From: Schaedlerella arabinosiphila
GTDB taxonomy: Bacteria; Bacillota; Clostridia; Lachnospirales; Lachnospiraceae
Direction of reading: 5' to 3'
Assembly (NCBI RefSeq): GCF_003885045.1
Contig: NZ_RHJS01000002.1
Location: 4,953,302-5,017,301 of the forward strand
DNA length: 64,000 nucleotides
Below are positions 52,579 through 60,907 of this stretch, in pieces. The notes under the pieces were generated by a model. It worked only from the letters and a program-made list of their open reading frames with translations. It was not told where the DNA came from and searched no databases. The position numbers and the translations under genes are program-made. How positions within the stretch are numbered: the first letter of the stretch is position 1; each line of letters starts with the position of its first letter.

Positions 52579-53721
52579 CTACCACTTAATCGCACCGCTG
52601 ACATCATATTCTTTCCAGTTCAGCGCCAGTGCGCGGGTAACCTGTTCCTCCAGACTGATAATCCCATGCCCCTGCATCCCTTCACAGGCTGCGAAAAAGC
52701 AAGCCTCGTTAATTGCAAAATAAAGGTCATGGGCCGTACAGGGATCTGTCCCGTTCTGGGATTCAAACATTTCCGCCACTTCATTGATCAGCTTCTTCCG
52801 AACCCCGATACGCTTCATTACAAGCTTCAGGCAGTTTAATGGATTCCGGATCTCAATATCCATGAGCTTCGTCATATCTGCAACTGCGTCCTGATATCTG
52901 GAACAAAGCATACGGAGGTTGTTCATAAACTGTACCAGATCCGCGCCTCCTGTATGGGCCAGCTTGATCGGGCTTCCAAGGCTGATGGTTCGATTCCCGC
53001 TGTCACATAACAGCATTGGGTACAGGTTCGCACCGCTGGCCGCCACATCTGACGTGGTAAGCCTTACTGCAGGCGCAATTACCTTGTCGGTCATACCATG
53101 ATCGGCAAGGGCAGTCCGGTAAGTATCCAGAAGTTCCTGGTTTCCTCCAAGCTCCCACATCGCCGATACAATGGAATGATCAAAGGCACCGGAACCTTCC
53201 ATATATGTACTTCCTTTGAAATTTGTGTCAAGATACTGCATGGTCGTCTCAAAGACTGCACGCATATCAAGGATGCTGTAATCATGACTGTCTCCGCCGT
53301 GAACGGCAGACACCTTTCCATCCGCAATCTTGATCAGCGCATCTCCCTTGGCCACCTTCAAGCAGTAGTTCACCACCCTGGCATAGTTGGACTTTTCCAG
53401 CTTGCGTAATCCAGCGCCAGAGATACCTGCACGGTCCAGGATAGTTTTAATGGCACAGTCCCGTACCGGGTAGGTTTCCCCTCTAACCTTTAATGCCAGC
53501 TGGGTATTCTTTTCCGTATCCTTAAGGATCTCCTCCCAGTCTGCCGTAGAAGAAGCCTCCATATGTTCTGCCTCCTGGCTGATCGGAACCAGCCTGAGAG
53601 ACCTGGTAGGCTTTCTGATCCATGTGGCAGCCTTTGCTCTTTCTGCCAGAAAATCCAGCATTTCCTTTGGGTTTGCAAACGTCGTTTCAAATGCGTCTGC
53701 GTAGATTCTTGTTTCATTCAT
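52579..53721 (-). CDS. DUF932 phage/plasmid-like protein
   Basis: A 380-residue protein of the DUF932 family (LALKVRGETYPVRDCAIKTI, GISGAGLRKLEKSNYARVVN, RTISLGSPIKLAHTGGADLV). Common in phages and large plasmids, often beside recombination genes; function unknown. Start 53721 has GGTGGAAG. It opens the minus-strand replication block, with three stem-loops in the upstream leader. Confidence 0.8.
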   Translation of the reverse strand: MNETRIYADAFETTFANPKEMLDFLAERAKAATWIRKPTRSLRLVPISQEAEHMEASSTADWEEILKDTEKNTQLALKVRGETYPVRDCAIKTILDRAGISGAGLRKLEKSNYARVVNYCLKVAKGDALIKIADGKVSAVHGGDSHDYSILDMRAVFETTMQYLDTNFKGSTYMEGSGAFDHSIVSAMWELGGNQELLDTYRTALADHGMTDKVIAPAVRLTTSDVAASGANLYPMLLCDSGNRTISLGSPIKLAHTGGADLVQFMNNLRMLCSRYQDAVADMTKLMDIEIRNPLNCLKLVMKRIGVRKKLINEVAEMFESQNGTDPCTAHDLYFAINEACFFAACEGMQGHGIISLEEQVTRALALNWKEYDVSGAIKW

Positions 53722-53843
53722 GTGTTCTTCCACCTTTCTTAAATAAAAATTTTTTATCCATAAACGGCACGCTGGCCAGTTTTGGCTATCTCATCCGTAA
53801 AATCAGCCTGTGGCAATTTCTTTTGGATGATTGCAATAAAAAA

Positions 53844-54046
53844 GGAATGAAACAGAGATTATCTCCATTCATTCCACACTAACTGGCTGATATGTTAATA
53901 AACATTTCCAGCCTAAAAAACAAAAAGTGCCACTACAAGCCGGAAACGGCGTATGGTGACACTTCTTACAAACATAAACAGCTTATGCCAGACAGATTTC
54001 TTTTTCTTCTGTCCTCTGCTTTCGGGATTCCTAAGAATCCGAAAGC
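53844..54046. repeat. Three stem-loops in the leader of the replication block
   Basis: SL1 GGAATGAA / TTCATTCC (53844-53875). SL2 AAGTG(C)CAC / GTG(A)CACTT with inner GCCG-GAAA-CGGC (53925-53964). SL3 GCTTTCGGGATTC / GAATCCGAAAGC with a CTAA loop (54018-54046). They lie upstream of the DUF932 gene (start 53721) and form no protein. Possible leader RNA, replication origin or regulatory structure. Confidence 0.55.
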
Positions 54047-54168
54047 TTCCCCACAAGGGACATGCATAAAATCAACTATACCAGTATATTAACACAAGAT
54101 ATAGGTGATGTCAATTTTATTTCCACTATATATAGATTATTCTTTTTTCGTATATATAATATGCGGTA

Positions 54169-54363
54169 TTACACATCACTTTCTATGATAAACTCTATGG
54201 TCTTTCCCAGAAAATCCTTACATGTATGCTGAACCTTTCCGTACAGCCGATCATCCTGCTTTGCAGACTCACTGCAGGACTCCATATAAGGGCACTGGTC
54301 ACAGCTATTCTGAATAGCTTCCTTCAGCCATTCGATTTCTCTGACAGTTCCAATTACCTTCAT
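54169..54363 (-). CDS. Small Cys-rich protein, 64 aa
   Basis: A 64-residue protein (MKVIGTVREIEWLKEAIQNS...) with four or five cysteines including CPYMESC, likely zinc or Fe-S binding. Site GGAAGGAGTGG lies about 10 bases before the ATG. It precedes the stem-loop region. Function unknown. Confidence 0.55.
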   Translation of the reverse strand: MKVIGTVREIEWLKEAIQNSCDQCPYMESCSESAKQDDRLYGKVQHTCKDFLGKTIEFIIESDV

Positions 54364-54768
54364 TAGTTTCCACTCCTTCCACTATTAATCATAGCCTAAA
54401 AATTGAATTGTTATTTACACAATTATCCCTTTTATATCTCTTCTCAACCATATATCCGTCTACAGGATCTTTCTGCCCCAGAACTTATTTGCAACTGTCT
54501 ATAGAAAATCCAGAATTGTCTTCTTAAAGTTTTCCTGCCTGCATAATATCCGCAAATTGTCAGGTATAAGTCCAGCTTAATCTTCAAAAATACAATTCTT
54601 ACTAACAGATTCCGTATAAAGTGTATAATAAGCACTTCCTCTCTTGTATTATATCCATAATGTACGGATATAATCAATCATATACTTCTATATATGACAC
54701 TTATAACTATTTTAATCCGCAATTCTACATAACTAAATGGGATAAAATGAGGATGCGAGGTGTAGAAG
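54364..54768. other. Intergenic, AT-rich, with an operator-like inverted repeat
   Basis: No supported gene. A minus-strand frame at 54444-54677 lacks a plausible start and shows no protein pattern. Contains the inverted repeat at 54648-54674. Confidence 0.45.
54648..54674. promoter_or_regulatory. Inverted repeat upstream of the XRE gene
   Basis: Perfect arms ATTATATCC / GGATATAAT separated by nine bases, about 95 bases before the XRE gene at 54769. Operator candidate. Confidence 0.45.
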
Positions 54769-55086
54769 ATGGATAAAAAATATGTGGCAGACCGTATCAC
54801 AGAGTTACGGATCAAGAAAAATGTATCAGAATATCAGATGAGCCTGGATCTTGGCAGGAACAAAAGCTATATCCAGAATATCAGTTCCGGGCGTTCCCTG
54901 CCATCCATGAGTCAGTTTTATGAGATCTGCCAATACTTCGACATCACACCATACCAGTTCTTTGACGAGGAATTACACAATCTTCCGTTGTACCAGAAAG
55001 CCTGTGACCTTCTAAAGCAGCTAGATGAAGATGACATGATGACGATCATTCCTCTCTTAAAGCGCTTATCTAACAAAGAAAAATAA
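54769..55086 (+). CDS. XRE-family regulator near the integrase
   Basis: A 105-residue Cro/C1-type HTH protein (YQMSLDLGRNKSYIQNISSG) with a C-terminal helix-rich part. Site GCGAGGTG precedes the ATG. It lies before the xis/int pair and faces the replication block, a location typical of excision/replication switches. Confidence 0.75.
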   Translation: MDKKYVADRITELRIKKNVSEYQMSLDLGRNKSYIQNISSGRSLPSMSQFYEICQYFDITPYQFFDEELHNLPLYQKACDLLKQLDEDDMMTIIPLLKRLSNKEK

Positions 55087-55172
55087 GGGATTGTACCGGG
55101 TTGTCTCCTGACAGCCTGGATTTTTCTTGACCTTTTTTATCATTTCTTGATTTATTTTAATTTTTTTCAAAA

Positions 55173-55212
55173 ATTTTCCAATCTCCCAAATTTCAACACT
55201 ATTACTTATATA
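55173..55212 (+). promoter_or_regulatory. Element-specific two-block promoter-like motif, copy C
   Basis: ATTTTCCAATCT, 14 bases, CTATTACTTATATA, on the plus strand, directed at the xis/int region about 290 bases downstream. A perfect inverted repeat (55218-55241) follows 5 bases later. Confidence 0.7.
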
Positions 55213-55217
55213 GATGG

Positions 55218-55241
55218 ACAAATAATCCAAGGATTATTTGT
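55218..55241. promoter_or_regulatory. Perfect inverted repeat after motif C
   Basis: ACAAATAATCC / GGATTATTTGT with a 2-base centre. It sits where the transcription start of motif C would be, so it could be an operator. A short RNA hairpin is an alternative. Confidence 0.5.
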
Positions 55242-55417
55242 GCCTTCACGTACCTTGACAATTCCATACATCTTTCAGGAGATTGATACCGGGTGCTGTA
55301 GATAGTGTGCATGAATGCGCGCCTGCAGTTTAATGATTACACAGTAACGCCTGCTACGTGACCGAGAAGGGCATAGGAACTGGCTTCTGGAAGATCACCA
55401 ACATTATTAATTTGAAA

Positions 55418-55446
55418 TTTACAAGGCAGCAAAAGGGACGTATAAT
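55418..55446 (+). promoter_or_regulatory. Sigma-A promoter of xis-int
   Basis: TTTACA (55418), 17 bases, TATAAT (55441), then a start site about 50 bases before the xis ATG. Confidence 0.7.
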
Positions 55447-55504
55447 AGAAATATGAGGAGTTTTGGCTATACGTTACCCATGCTGTCAAAAGAAAGGAGT
55501 ACAT

Positions 55505-55717
55505 ATGACAGCAAATTCTAATCAAGAAACATCTGCTGTACATCCAGGAGGATCAACGACCTACTCCGTACAAGAAATTGCCGTCATTTTAGGTATAAGC
55601 AAAAAATTAGCATATAAATTATGTGAAGAGAACTGCTTTATCTCAAAACGAATCGGCAGAATCATACGGATAAATAAGAGATCCTTTGAGGACTGGCTGA
55701 ATAGCGGAGCACAATAA
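55505..55717 (+). CDS. xis: Excisionase (HTH_17 type)
   Basis: A 70-residue winged-helix excisionase (SVQEIAVILGISKKLAYKLC, IGRIIRINKRSFEDWLNSG). Start 55505 has AAAGGAG. It precedes the integrase by 15 bases and would control excision direction. Confidence 0.8.
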   Translation: MTANSNQETSAVHPGGSTTYSVQEIAVILGISKKLAYKLCEENCFISKRIGRIIRINKRSFEDWLNSGAQ

Positions 55718-55732
55718 AAGAGGAGAAAACGT

Positions 55733-57115
55733 ATGGCTACGATTATCAAACGTAAGAAAAATTATTCGGTTATTTACTACTATGAAACCGAATCCGGCGA
55801 GAAAAAGCAAAAATGGGAGACATTTACAAACCGTAAGGATGCCAACAAACGGAAGATCGAGATTGAGAACCAACAGGAACAAGGGATTTTTGTCGCTCCT
55901 ACATCACAAACACTGGAAGATTTTCTATATGATTTCGTAAATTTATATGGTGAGAAGAAATGGAGCATAAGCACATATGACAATAATGTGTCACTGATTG
56001 GTAATTATATTACCCCTATCATTGGAAAGACTCCAATCCAGAATATCAATCGGAAATTTGTAGATCAATACTATAACACGCTTAAAAAGACAAAACCTGT
56101 AATGGTACAAAATAAGCAACCCAGAAGTGAATACTTGCCGCCACAAACGATTGAACGGATATTCAAGCTGTTATCCTGTGCTTTCAGGCAGGCGGTGAAA
56201 TGGGAGCTTGTAGGAAAGAATCCTTTTGAACTTTCAGATGCATTACCCAAAATAAAGTATAAAAAGCGTGATATATGGGATGCAGAGACTATTTCTAAAG
56301 CACTCGATGAATGCAGGGACGGAAAGTTGTATGTTGCAATGAATCTTTCTTTTGCATGTTCTATGAGAGAAGGAGAGATTCTTGGCCTGACCTGGGATAT
56401 GGTGCACATTTCGGATGAAGACATCAAAGCTGACAACACTTATATAGATATTCAAAAAGAATTGTTGAGAGTCTCAAAGCGGACGATTGAAATTCTTGAT
56501 AAAAAGGATATCTACTTTATCTTTCCGCCGCTGATGCCAAATACATCCACAAGGGTTGTCTTAAAGAAGCCAAAGACCGACAGCAGTATCCGCCGCGTAT
56601 GGATTCCGAAAACTCTTGCTTATATATTAAGAGACTGGAAAAAGCATCAGGATGAGCTGAAAGAATTCCTTGGCGATGAATATCAGGATTTCAATCTTGT
56701 TGTGGCTCTTCAGAATGGACGTCCCTGTGAGGGCAGAGTTCTTTTGAAGTCATTTGAAGAACTTCGTACCAGGGCAAAGCTGCCAAACGTAGTATTCCAT
56801 TCACTTCGTCATTCCAGTACGACATATAAGCTGAAATTAAACCATGGTGATATTAAAGCTACGCAAGGGGATACCGGGCATGCACAAACGGATATGATCA
56901 CAGAAATTTATTCCCACATTCTGGATGAGGACAGAAAAGTAAACGCTCAGAAGTTTGAAGCTGCTTTTTATAAGAATCCTGATTTACGCAAATCTGGACC
57001 GCCGGCTTCAGATACACAGACAAATTCCGGTGATATTGATCTGAATATTTTGATTAAAAAGTTAAAAGACTCTCCCGAATTAGCAACAACATTGGCTCAG
57101 TTATTAGTTCAATAA
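55733..57115 (+). CDS. int: Tyrosine integrase of the large element
   Basis: A 460-residue integrase. Catalytic residues: Arg in CSMREGEILGLT near 205-215, HSLRHS near 361-366, GHAQTDMITEIYSHI with Tyr near 400. The start has AGAGGAGA. It points at the tRNA-Arg(CCT) pair 190 bases downstream, the standard arrangement for integration into a tRNA gene. TTAGCA repeats follow immediately. Confidence 0.9.
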   Translation: MATIIKRKKNYSVIYYYETESGEKKQKWETFTNRKDANKRKIEIENQQEQGIFVAPTSQTLEDFLYDFVNLYGEKKWSISTYDNNVSLIGNYITPIIGKTPIQNINRKFVDQYYNTLKKTKPVMVQNKQPRSEYLPPQTIERIFKLLSCAFRQAVKWELVGKNPFELSDALPKIKYKKRDIWDAETISKALDECRDGKLYVAMNLSFACSMREGEILGLTWDMVHISDEDIKADNTYIDIQKELLRVSKRTIEILDKKDIYFIFPPLMPNTSTRVVLKKPKTDSSIRRVWIPKTLAYILRDWKKHQDELKEFLGDEYQDFNLVVALQNGRPCEGRVLLKSFEELRTRAKLPNVVFHSLRHSSTTYKLKLNHGDIKATQGDTGHAQTDMITEIYSHILDEDRKVNAQKFEAAFYKNPDLRKSGPPASDTQTNSGDIDLNILIKKLKDSPELATTLAQLLVQ

Positions 57116-57117
57116 CT

Positions 57118-57208
57118 TATTAGCACGAAAACCTGCTAATTCTCCTATTAGCAGAGGTGCTGATTTTATTAGCAAACTACGGCGTTATGGTTCGTTTCCA
57201 TATTAGCA
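57118..57208. repeat. Cluster of TATTAGCA repeats, integrase-arm candidates
   Basis: TATTAGCA occurs at 57118, 57146, 57167 and 57201, with one inverted ATTAGCA at 57134. Five copies in 91 bases immediately after int and before the tRNA genes fit integrase arm sites. Confidence 0.6.
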
Positions 57209-57269
57209 AATATGATTTTTTATACATTTCACATTTTGCATGAACAAAGAAATAATCTGTTTTGTTAAA

Positions 57270-57300
57270 AAACGCCGCAAACCTTATGTTTACGGCGTTT
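57270..57300 (-). terminator. Terminator of the tRNA-Arg gene
   Basis: Stem AAACGCCG / CGGCGTTT with inner AAAC / GTTT pairing; on the minus strand it is followed by TTTTTT. It lies 4 bases after the tRNA 3' end. Confidence 0.8.
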
Positions 57301-57304
57301 CTAC

Positions 57305-57377
57305 GTTCCTGACTGGAGTCGAACCAGCGGCCTATTGCTTAGGAGGCAATCGCTCTATCCTACTGAGCTACAGGAAC
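57305..57377 (-). tRNA. tRNA-Arg(CCT)
   Basis: A 73-base cloverleaf without encoded CCA. Acceptor stem GTTCCTG / CAGGAAC, D arm GCTC / GAGC, anticodon loop CTCCTAA (anticodon CCT), T loop TTCGACT. On the minus strand a TATAAT lies about 10 bases upstream (57391-57386), so it has its own promoter. A terminator follows. It lies between the integrase and the truncated tRNA. Confidence 0.9.
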
Positions 57378-57450
57378 TTGTGTATATTATAACGGTTTTA
57401 TTCAACCATTATAAACAAATTATGCAGTTTTTGTTTTGAACGAGCACCCA

Positions 57451-57490
57451 CTTAGGAGGCGGTCGCTCTATCCAGCTGAGCTATAGCGAC
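57451..57490 (-). pseudogene. 5' half of a second tRNA-Arg(CCT), truncated in the anticodon loop
   Basis: On the minus strand: acceptor strand GTCGCTA, D arm GCTC/GAGC and anticodon loop CTCCTAA, then non-tRNA sequence (GTGGGTGCTC...). No matching 3' acceptor strand TAGCGAC follows. The break is in the anticodon loop, the usual crossover point for tRNA-targeting integrases. Confidence 0.75.
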
Positions 57491-57660
57491 ATTCTGAATA
57501 TCTGTTCCTATTTACTTTATCTATTCTTTTACAGTCCAGATACTCAACACTGTTTATTTTAACACCAGACCTGTATAAAATCAATCATTTTTTTCATTTC
57601 AGCGCAATTTTCATGGGATTTTTTGTAAACCATGATCTTTCTGACCGCCCATGAACCTTT

Positions 57661-58548
57661 TTAGAAATTGATATCCCCCTGCAGCCAGATGGTCCCTTTA
57701 AAACGTCTCCCGATCTCTGGTTCACCGAGCAGTTCTTTTTTGGGGACACATACGTCAAACTGCAGTTCATTGACATCCAGGCGGAGCTGGTACAGCTTCT
57801 CTTTCGTGATCTGATTTTCTGCCTCGCTGACATCCAGGATCTCTCCCATGATCGAGTAGATATCACACTCCACTCCATAAGGCATAAAATATGTATCCAC
57901 AATTGTAAAGACATCCTCGTATAAAAGCCGCCTTGATACCTGGGAATAGATGTCGATATCATCCAGGGTCAATGTCTCAATGGCACTCTGGTCGCCATTT
58001 CTTGCGGCGTTCAGAAGATTTCTGCGGTTGTCTGAAGCTTCGCTTACGCTGTCGATCTGCCGCTGACTCTTCTGCACGGGAAGCAAAATCTTTCCCGAAA
58101 GAGCCAGACCGGAAAATGTAACGGAGGTATTCAGCTTGGACATTCCTCCAAGCTGACATTCCTTTTTATATTCAATTCCATTTTTCAGACAGAAGATCAG
58201 GCTGATCCCAACTTTTGGGTCCTCGCAGATTCCAACATACTGCTCCCTGTCTATTCTCTTTTCTACAATGACTTCTGAAAACGTGGTAATTCCGCTGCCG
58301 TTAAAATAGGGAATATAGTAATCTGCATCAAAATTTTCATTTTCATCCATTTCCCCATACAAAGCAATCCCGATCCCCCTTCCGAATTCCTTTCGAAATT
58401 CGCAAAAGTCGGTGGATTTGTTATATGATATAATTGTCTGGTGTTTAAAATTTTTTTCAACCTGAGCCAGTATTTCTTTTAACTCTTTTTTTGTAGAAAA
58501 ATTTCCGAATCCAATTGCTTTTAAATATTGATGCATAATATTCTCCAT
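57661..58548 (-). CDS. DUF3881 family protein
   Basis: A 295-residue protein of the DUF3881 family of Lachnospiraceae (HQYLKAIGFGNFSTKKELKE, FRKEFGRGIGIALYGEMD, EFTIVDTYFMPYGVECDIYS with a Y/C-rich segment). Function unknown. Host chromosomal gene beyond the element; the region between the tRNA remnant and this gene holds nothing recognised. Confidence 0.75.
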   Translation of the reverse strand: MENIMHQYLKAIGFGNFSTKKELKEILAQVEKNFKHQTIISYNKSTDFCEFRKEFGRGIGIALYGEMDENENFDADYYIPYFNGSGITTFSEVIVEKRIDREQYVGICEDPKVGISLIFCLKNGIEYKKECQLGGMSKLNTSVTFSGLALSGKILLPVQKSQRQIDSVSEASDNRRNLLNAARNGDQSAIETLTLDDIDIYSQVSRRLLYEDVFTIVDTYFMPYGVECDIYSIMGEILDVSEAENQITKEKLYQLRLDVNELQFDVCVPKKELLGEPEIGRRFKGTIWLQGDINF

Positions 58549-58836
58549 TTTTCATATTTATAGAGAACCGCAGCAGTATGAAAATGCCGGCTATGCGGCA
58601 GACTGATCAGCGGTTCCGGATATCTGTTATTGTATTTATTGTTACTATTCACAGTCAGGCAAAAAATGTCAGTCAGATCCGTCAAATGCAGCTTGTTAGA
58701 AGCTGATTAATAATTTTTATCTGACTGGAATCAGTCACTTCACCCACATAAGAAAAATTTCAAGATGCCCGACATCGGCAGACATCTGCCGGCTGTTTTT
58801 GCGCATGTGAGTGAAATGACTGTGATTAGTAACGAT
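58549..58836. other. Intergenic between DUF3881 and serS
   Basis: About 290 bases with no gene. Weak GC-rich hairpins (for example CGACATCGGCAGACATCTG near 58770) may be the serS terminator; none is clear enough to list. Confidence 0.4.
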
Positions 58837-60123
58837 TTATTTTTTCGGAGTGATCATAGTAGTTCCTCCCATATAGGGCTGCAAAGCTTCCGGAATTTTT
58901 ACAGAACCGTCTTCCAGAAGATTATTTTCCAAAAATGCGATCAGCATTCTCGGAGGAGCAACTACCGTATTATTCAAAGTATGAGCAAAATATTTGCTGT
59001 CTTTTCCTTTTACACGGATACCAAGCCTTCTCGCCTGGGCGTCTCCTAAGTTGGAGCAGCTTCCCACCTCAAAATATTTTTTCTGTCTGGGAGACCATGC
59101 CTCAACGTCAACGGATTTTACTTTCAGATCCGCAAGGTCACCGGAACAACATTCCAAAGTGCGGACCGGAATATCCAGGGAACGGAACAAATCCACCGTA
59201 TTTTTCCAGAGTTCATCATACCACTTCGGGCTTTCTTCCGGCTTGCAGACTACAATCATCTCCTGCTTTTCGAACTGATGGATACGGTAAACGCCCCTCT
59301 CCTCGATTCCATGCGCTCCTTTTTCTTTTCGGAAACACGGGGAATAGCTGGTCAGTGTCTGGGGCAGTTCTTCTTCCTTCAACTGTGTATCAATAAATTT
59401 TCCTATCATGGAATGCTCGCTGGTTCCGATCAAATACAGATCCTCGCCTTCAATCTTATACATCATTGCATCCATTTCCGCAAAACTCATGACTCCTGTC
59501 ACCACGTTGCTCCGGATCATGAAGGGCGGTACGCAATAGGTGAATCCGCGTCCGATCATAAAATCTCTTGCATATGCGATGACTGCGGAATGAAGCCTTG
59601 CAATGTCGCCCATCAGATAATAAAATCCATTTCCGGCAACCTTTCTCGCACTCTCCATGTCAATGCCGGAAAACCGTTCCATAATATCCGTATGGTATGG
59701 AATCTCAAAATCAGGTACTACCGGCTCACCAAAACGTTCAACCTCAACATTTTCCGTATCATCTTTTCCAATCGGCACAGACGGATCTATGATATTCGGA
59801 ATGGTCATCATATCCTTCTTCAGTTTCTCTTCCACTTCTTTTTCTTCTATAGAAAGTGCTTCCACCCGATCCGCATTTTCAGCAATCTGCCGTTTCAGTT
59901 CCTCAGCCTCTTCCTTTTTTCCCTGAGCCATCAGACCGCCGATCTGCTTGGAGATTTTATTCTTTTCCGCACGAAGTGTTTCTACCTCCTGCTTGATCGC
60001 CCTGTTTCTGGCATCCAGCTCTAATACTTCGTCAACCAGCGGCAGTTTTTCATCCTGAAATTTATTCTTAATATTCTGTTTTACAATATCAGGATTTGTC
60101 CTTACAAATTTTATATCTAACAT
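58837..60123 (-). CDS. serS: Seryl-tRNA synthetase
   Basis: A 428-residue class II synthetase with the N-terminal coiled-coil tRNA-binding arm (about 30-105), then the catalytic domain with motif 2 FRKEKGAHGIEERGVYRIHQ and motif 3 NNTVVAPPRMLIAFLEN near the C-terminus. It charges tRNA-Ser. Host gene. No T-box-type leader was seen in the 190 bases upstream, which contain GC-rich repeats (ATGGCCATCCGG near 60262, ATGGCCATTCGG near 60212). Confidence 0.95.
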   Translation of the reverse strand: MLDIKFVRTNPDIVKQNIKNKFQDEKLPLVDEVLELDARNRAIKQEVETLRAEKNKISKQIGGLMAQGKKEEAEELKRQIAENADRVEALSIEEKEVEEKLKKDMMTIPNIIDPSVPIGKDDTENVEVERFGEPVVPDFEIPYHTDIMERFSGIDMESARKVAGNGFYYLMGDIARLHSAVIAYARDFMIGRGFTYCVPPFMIRSNVVTGVMSFAEMDAMMYKIEGEDLYLIGTSEHSMIGKFIDTQLKEEELPQTLTSYSPCFRKEKGAHGIEERGVYRIHQFEKQEMIVVCKPEESPKWYDELWKNTVDLFRSLDIPVRTLECCSGDLADLKVKSVDVEAWSPRQKKYFEVGSCSNLGDAQARRLGIRVKGKDSKYFAHTLNNTVVAPPRMLIAFLENNLLEDGSVKIPEALQPYMGGTTMITPKK

Positions 60124-60316
60124 TGTTCATTCCTCCGTTTTATGTTTTCGGCAATAACCATTATTTCTTTAGAGCTTATTTACAAATTCTTATAGTAAAA
60201 GGCACACTATTATGGCCATTCGGACCCTCCACAAAGTATACCCAAGGGCGCCCCATCATGGCCATCCGGCCGTTTCATGTGGTACATAATCTGGTATTTT
60301 TTTATACAGTTTACAG

Positions 60317-60895
60317 TTATCTTAATTTTTTCAGATCCATATCCTTGAAGTCATATGCTTCTTGAAAAATGGCCCGTTCTAACGATTCTTTTTCTTCCTC
60401 GGCAAGCTCAATATAACTTTCTCCCTTGACGATCTCTTTGATATAGGTGTAACATGCATCCCTGCTGTGCATCGCATTTAAAACCCAGCCGCTGTCTTCT
60501 TCGTCCAGCATTGTCAGGGCGAAACTGAGATTACCTCCCATTTCCTGAAACGCATTGTACCGGATGATTCCAACTTTCTGATAATTTTTCCTTATCCTTT
60601 TATTCATTTTACGAATCTGCTCTTCATTCTTCCTCGTAACCCTGGAAATCTTATCCAACTCAGCGAATTTATCTAAAATGCTTTCTTCCAGATTCTTTCC
60701 ATCTTTTCCTCTCATAAACATGGAATAGTTTCTTTTCAGCCTTTTATACTTCATGTTGACACTTATCAATAATACAAATAAAAATATTTGGATCAAGAAC
60801 AGCAATGCGATCAGTTCATCTGTCTGAATGCCTATTTTGGAAATGAATGCACTTACCATAAATGTCCTCTCTTGCGTGAGTGAAAAATCAAACAA
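60317..60895 (-). CDS. DUF4446 family membrane protein
   Basis: A 192-residue protein with an N-terminal membrane helix (LLFLIQIFLFVLLISVNM) and a coiled-coil plus small C-terminal domain (VGIIRYNAFQEMGGNLSFAL, LDEEDSGWVLNAMHSRD), the pattern of DUF4446. Commonly follows parB in Clostridia. Function unknown. 12 bases separate it from parB. Confidence 0.85.
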   Translation of the reverse strand: MFDFSLTQERTFMVSAFISKIGIQTDELIALLFLIQIFLFVLLISVNMKYKRLKRNYSMFMRGKDGKNLEESILDKFAELDKISRVTRKNEEQIRKMNKRIRKNYQKVGIIRYNAFQEMGGNLSFALTMLDEEDSGWVLNAMHSRDACYTYIKEIVKGESYIELAEEEKESLERAIFQEAYDFKDMDLKKLR

Positions 60896-60907
60896 GCAAA
60901 ATTTTTG

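Noticed and set aside
54444..54677. A 77-residue minus-strand frame
   Set aside because: No plausible start site and AT-rich random composition.
1..57115. CRISPR array or cas genes
   Set aside because: No regularly spaced repeats of CRISPR type and no Cas-like protein were found.
144..57450. Left attachment site of the large element (match to CTTAGGAGGC)
   Set aside because: No second convincing copy with tRNA context was found; matches were ordinary ribosome binding sites.
60124..60316. Possible T-box leader for serS
   Set aside because: No T-box sequence or specifier-like structure was seen; only short GC repeats.
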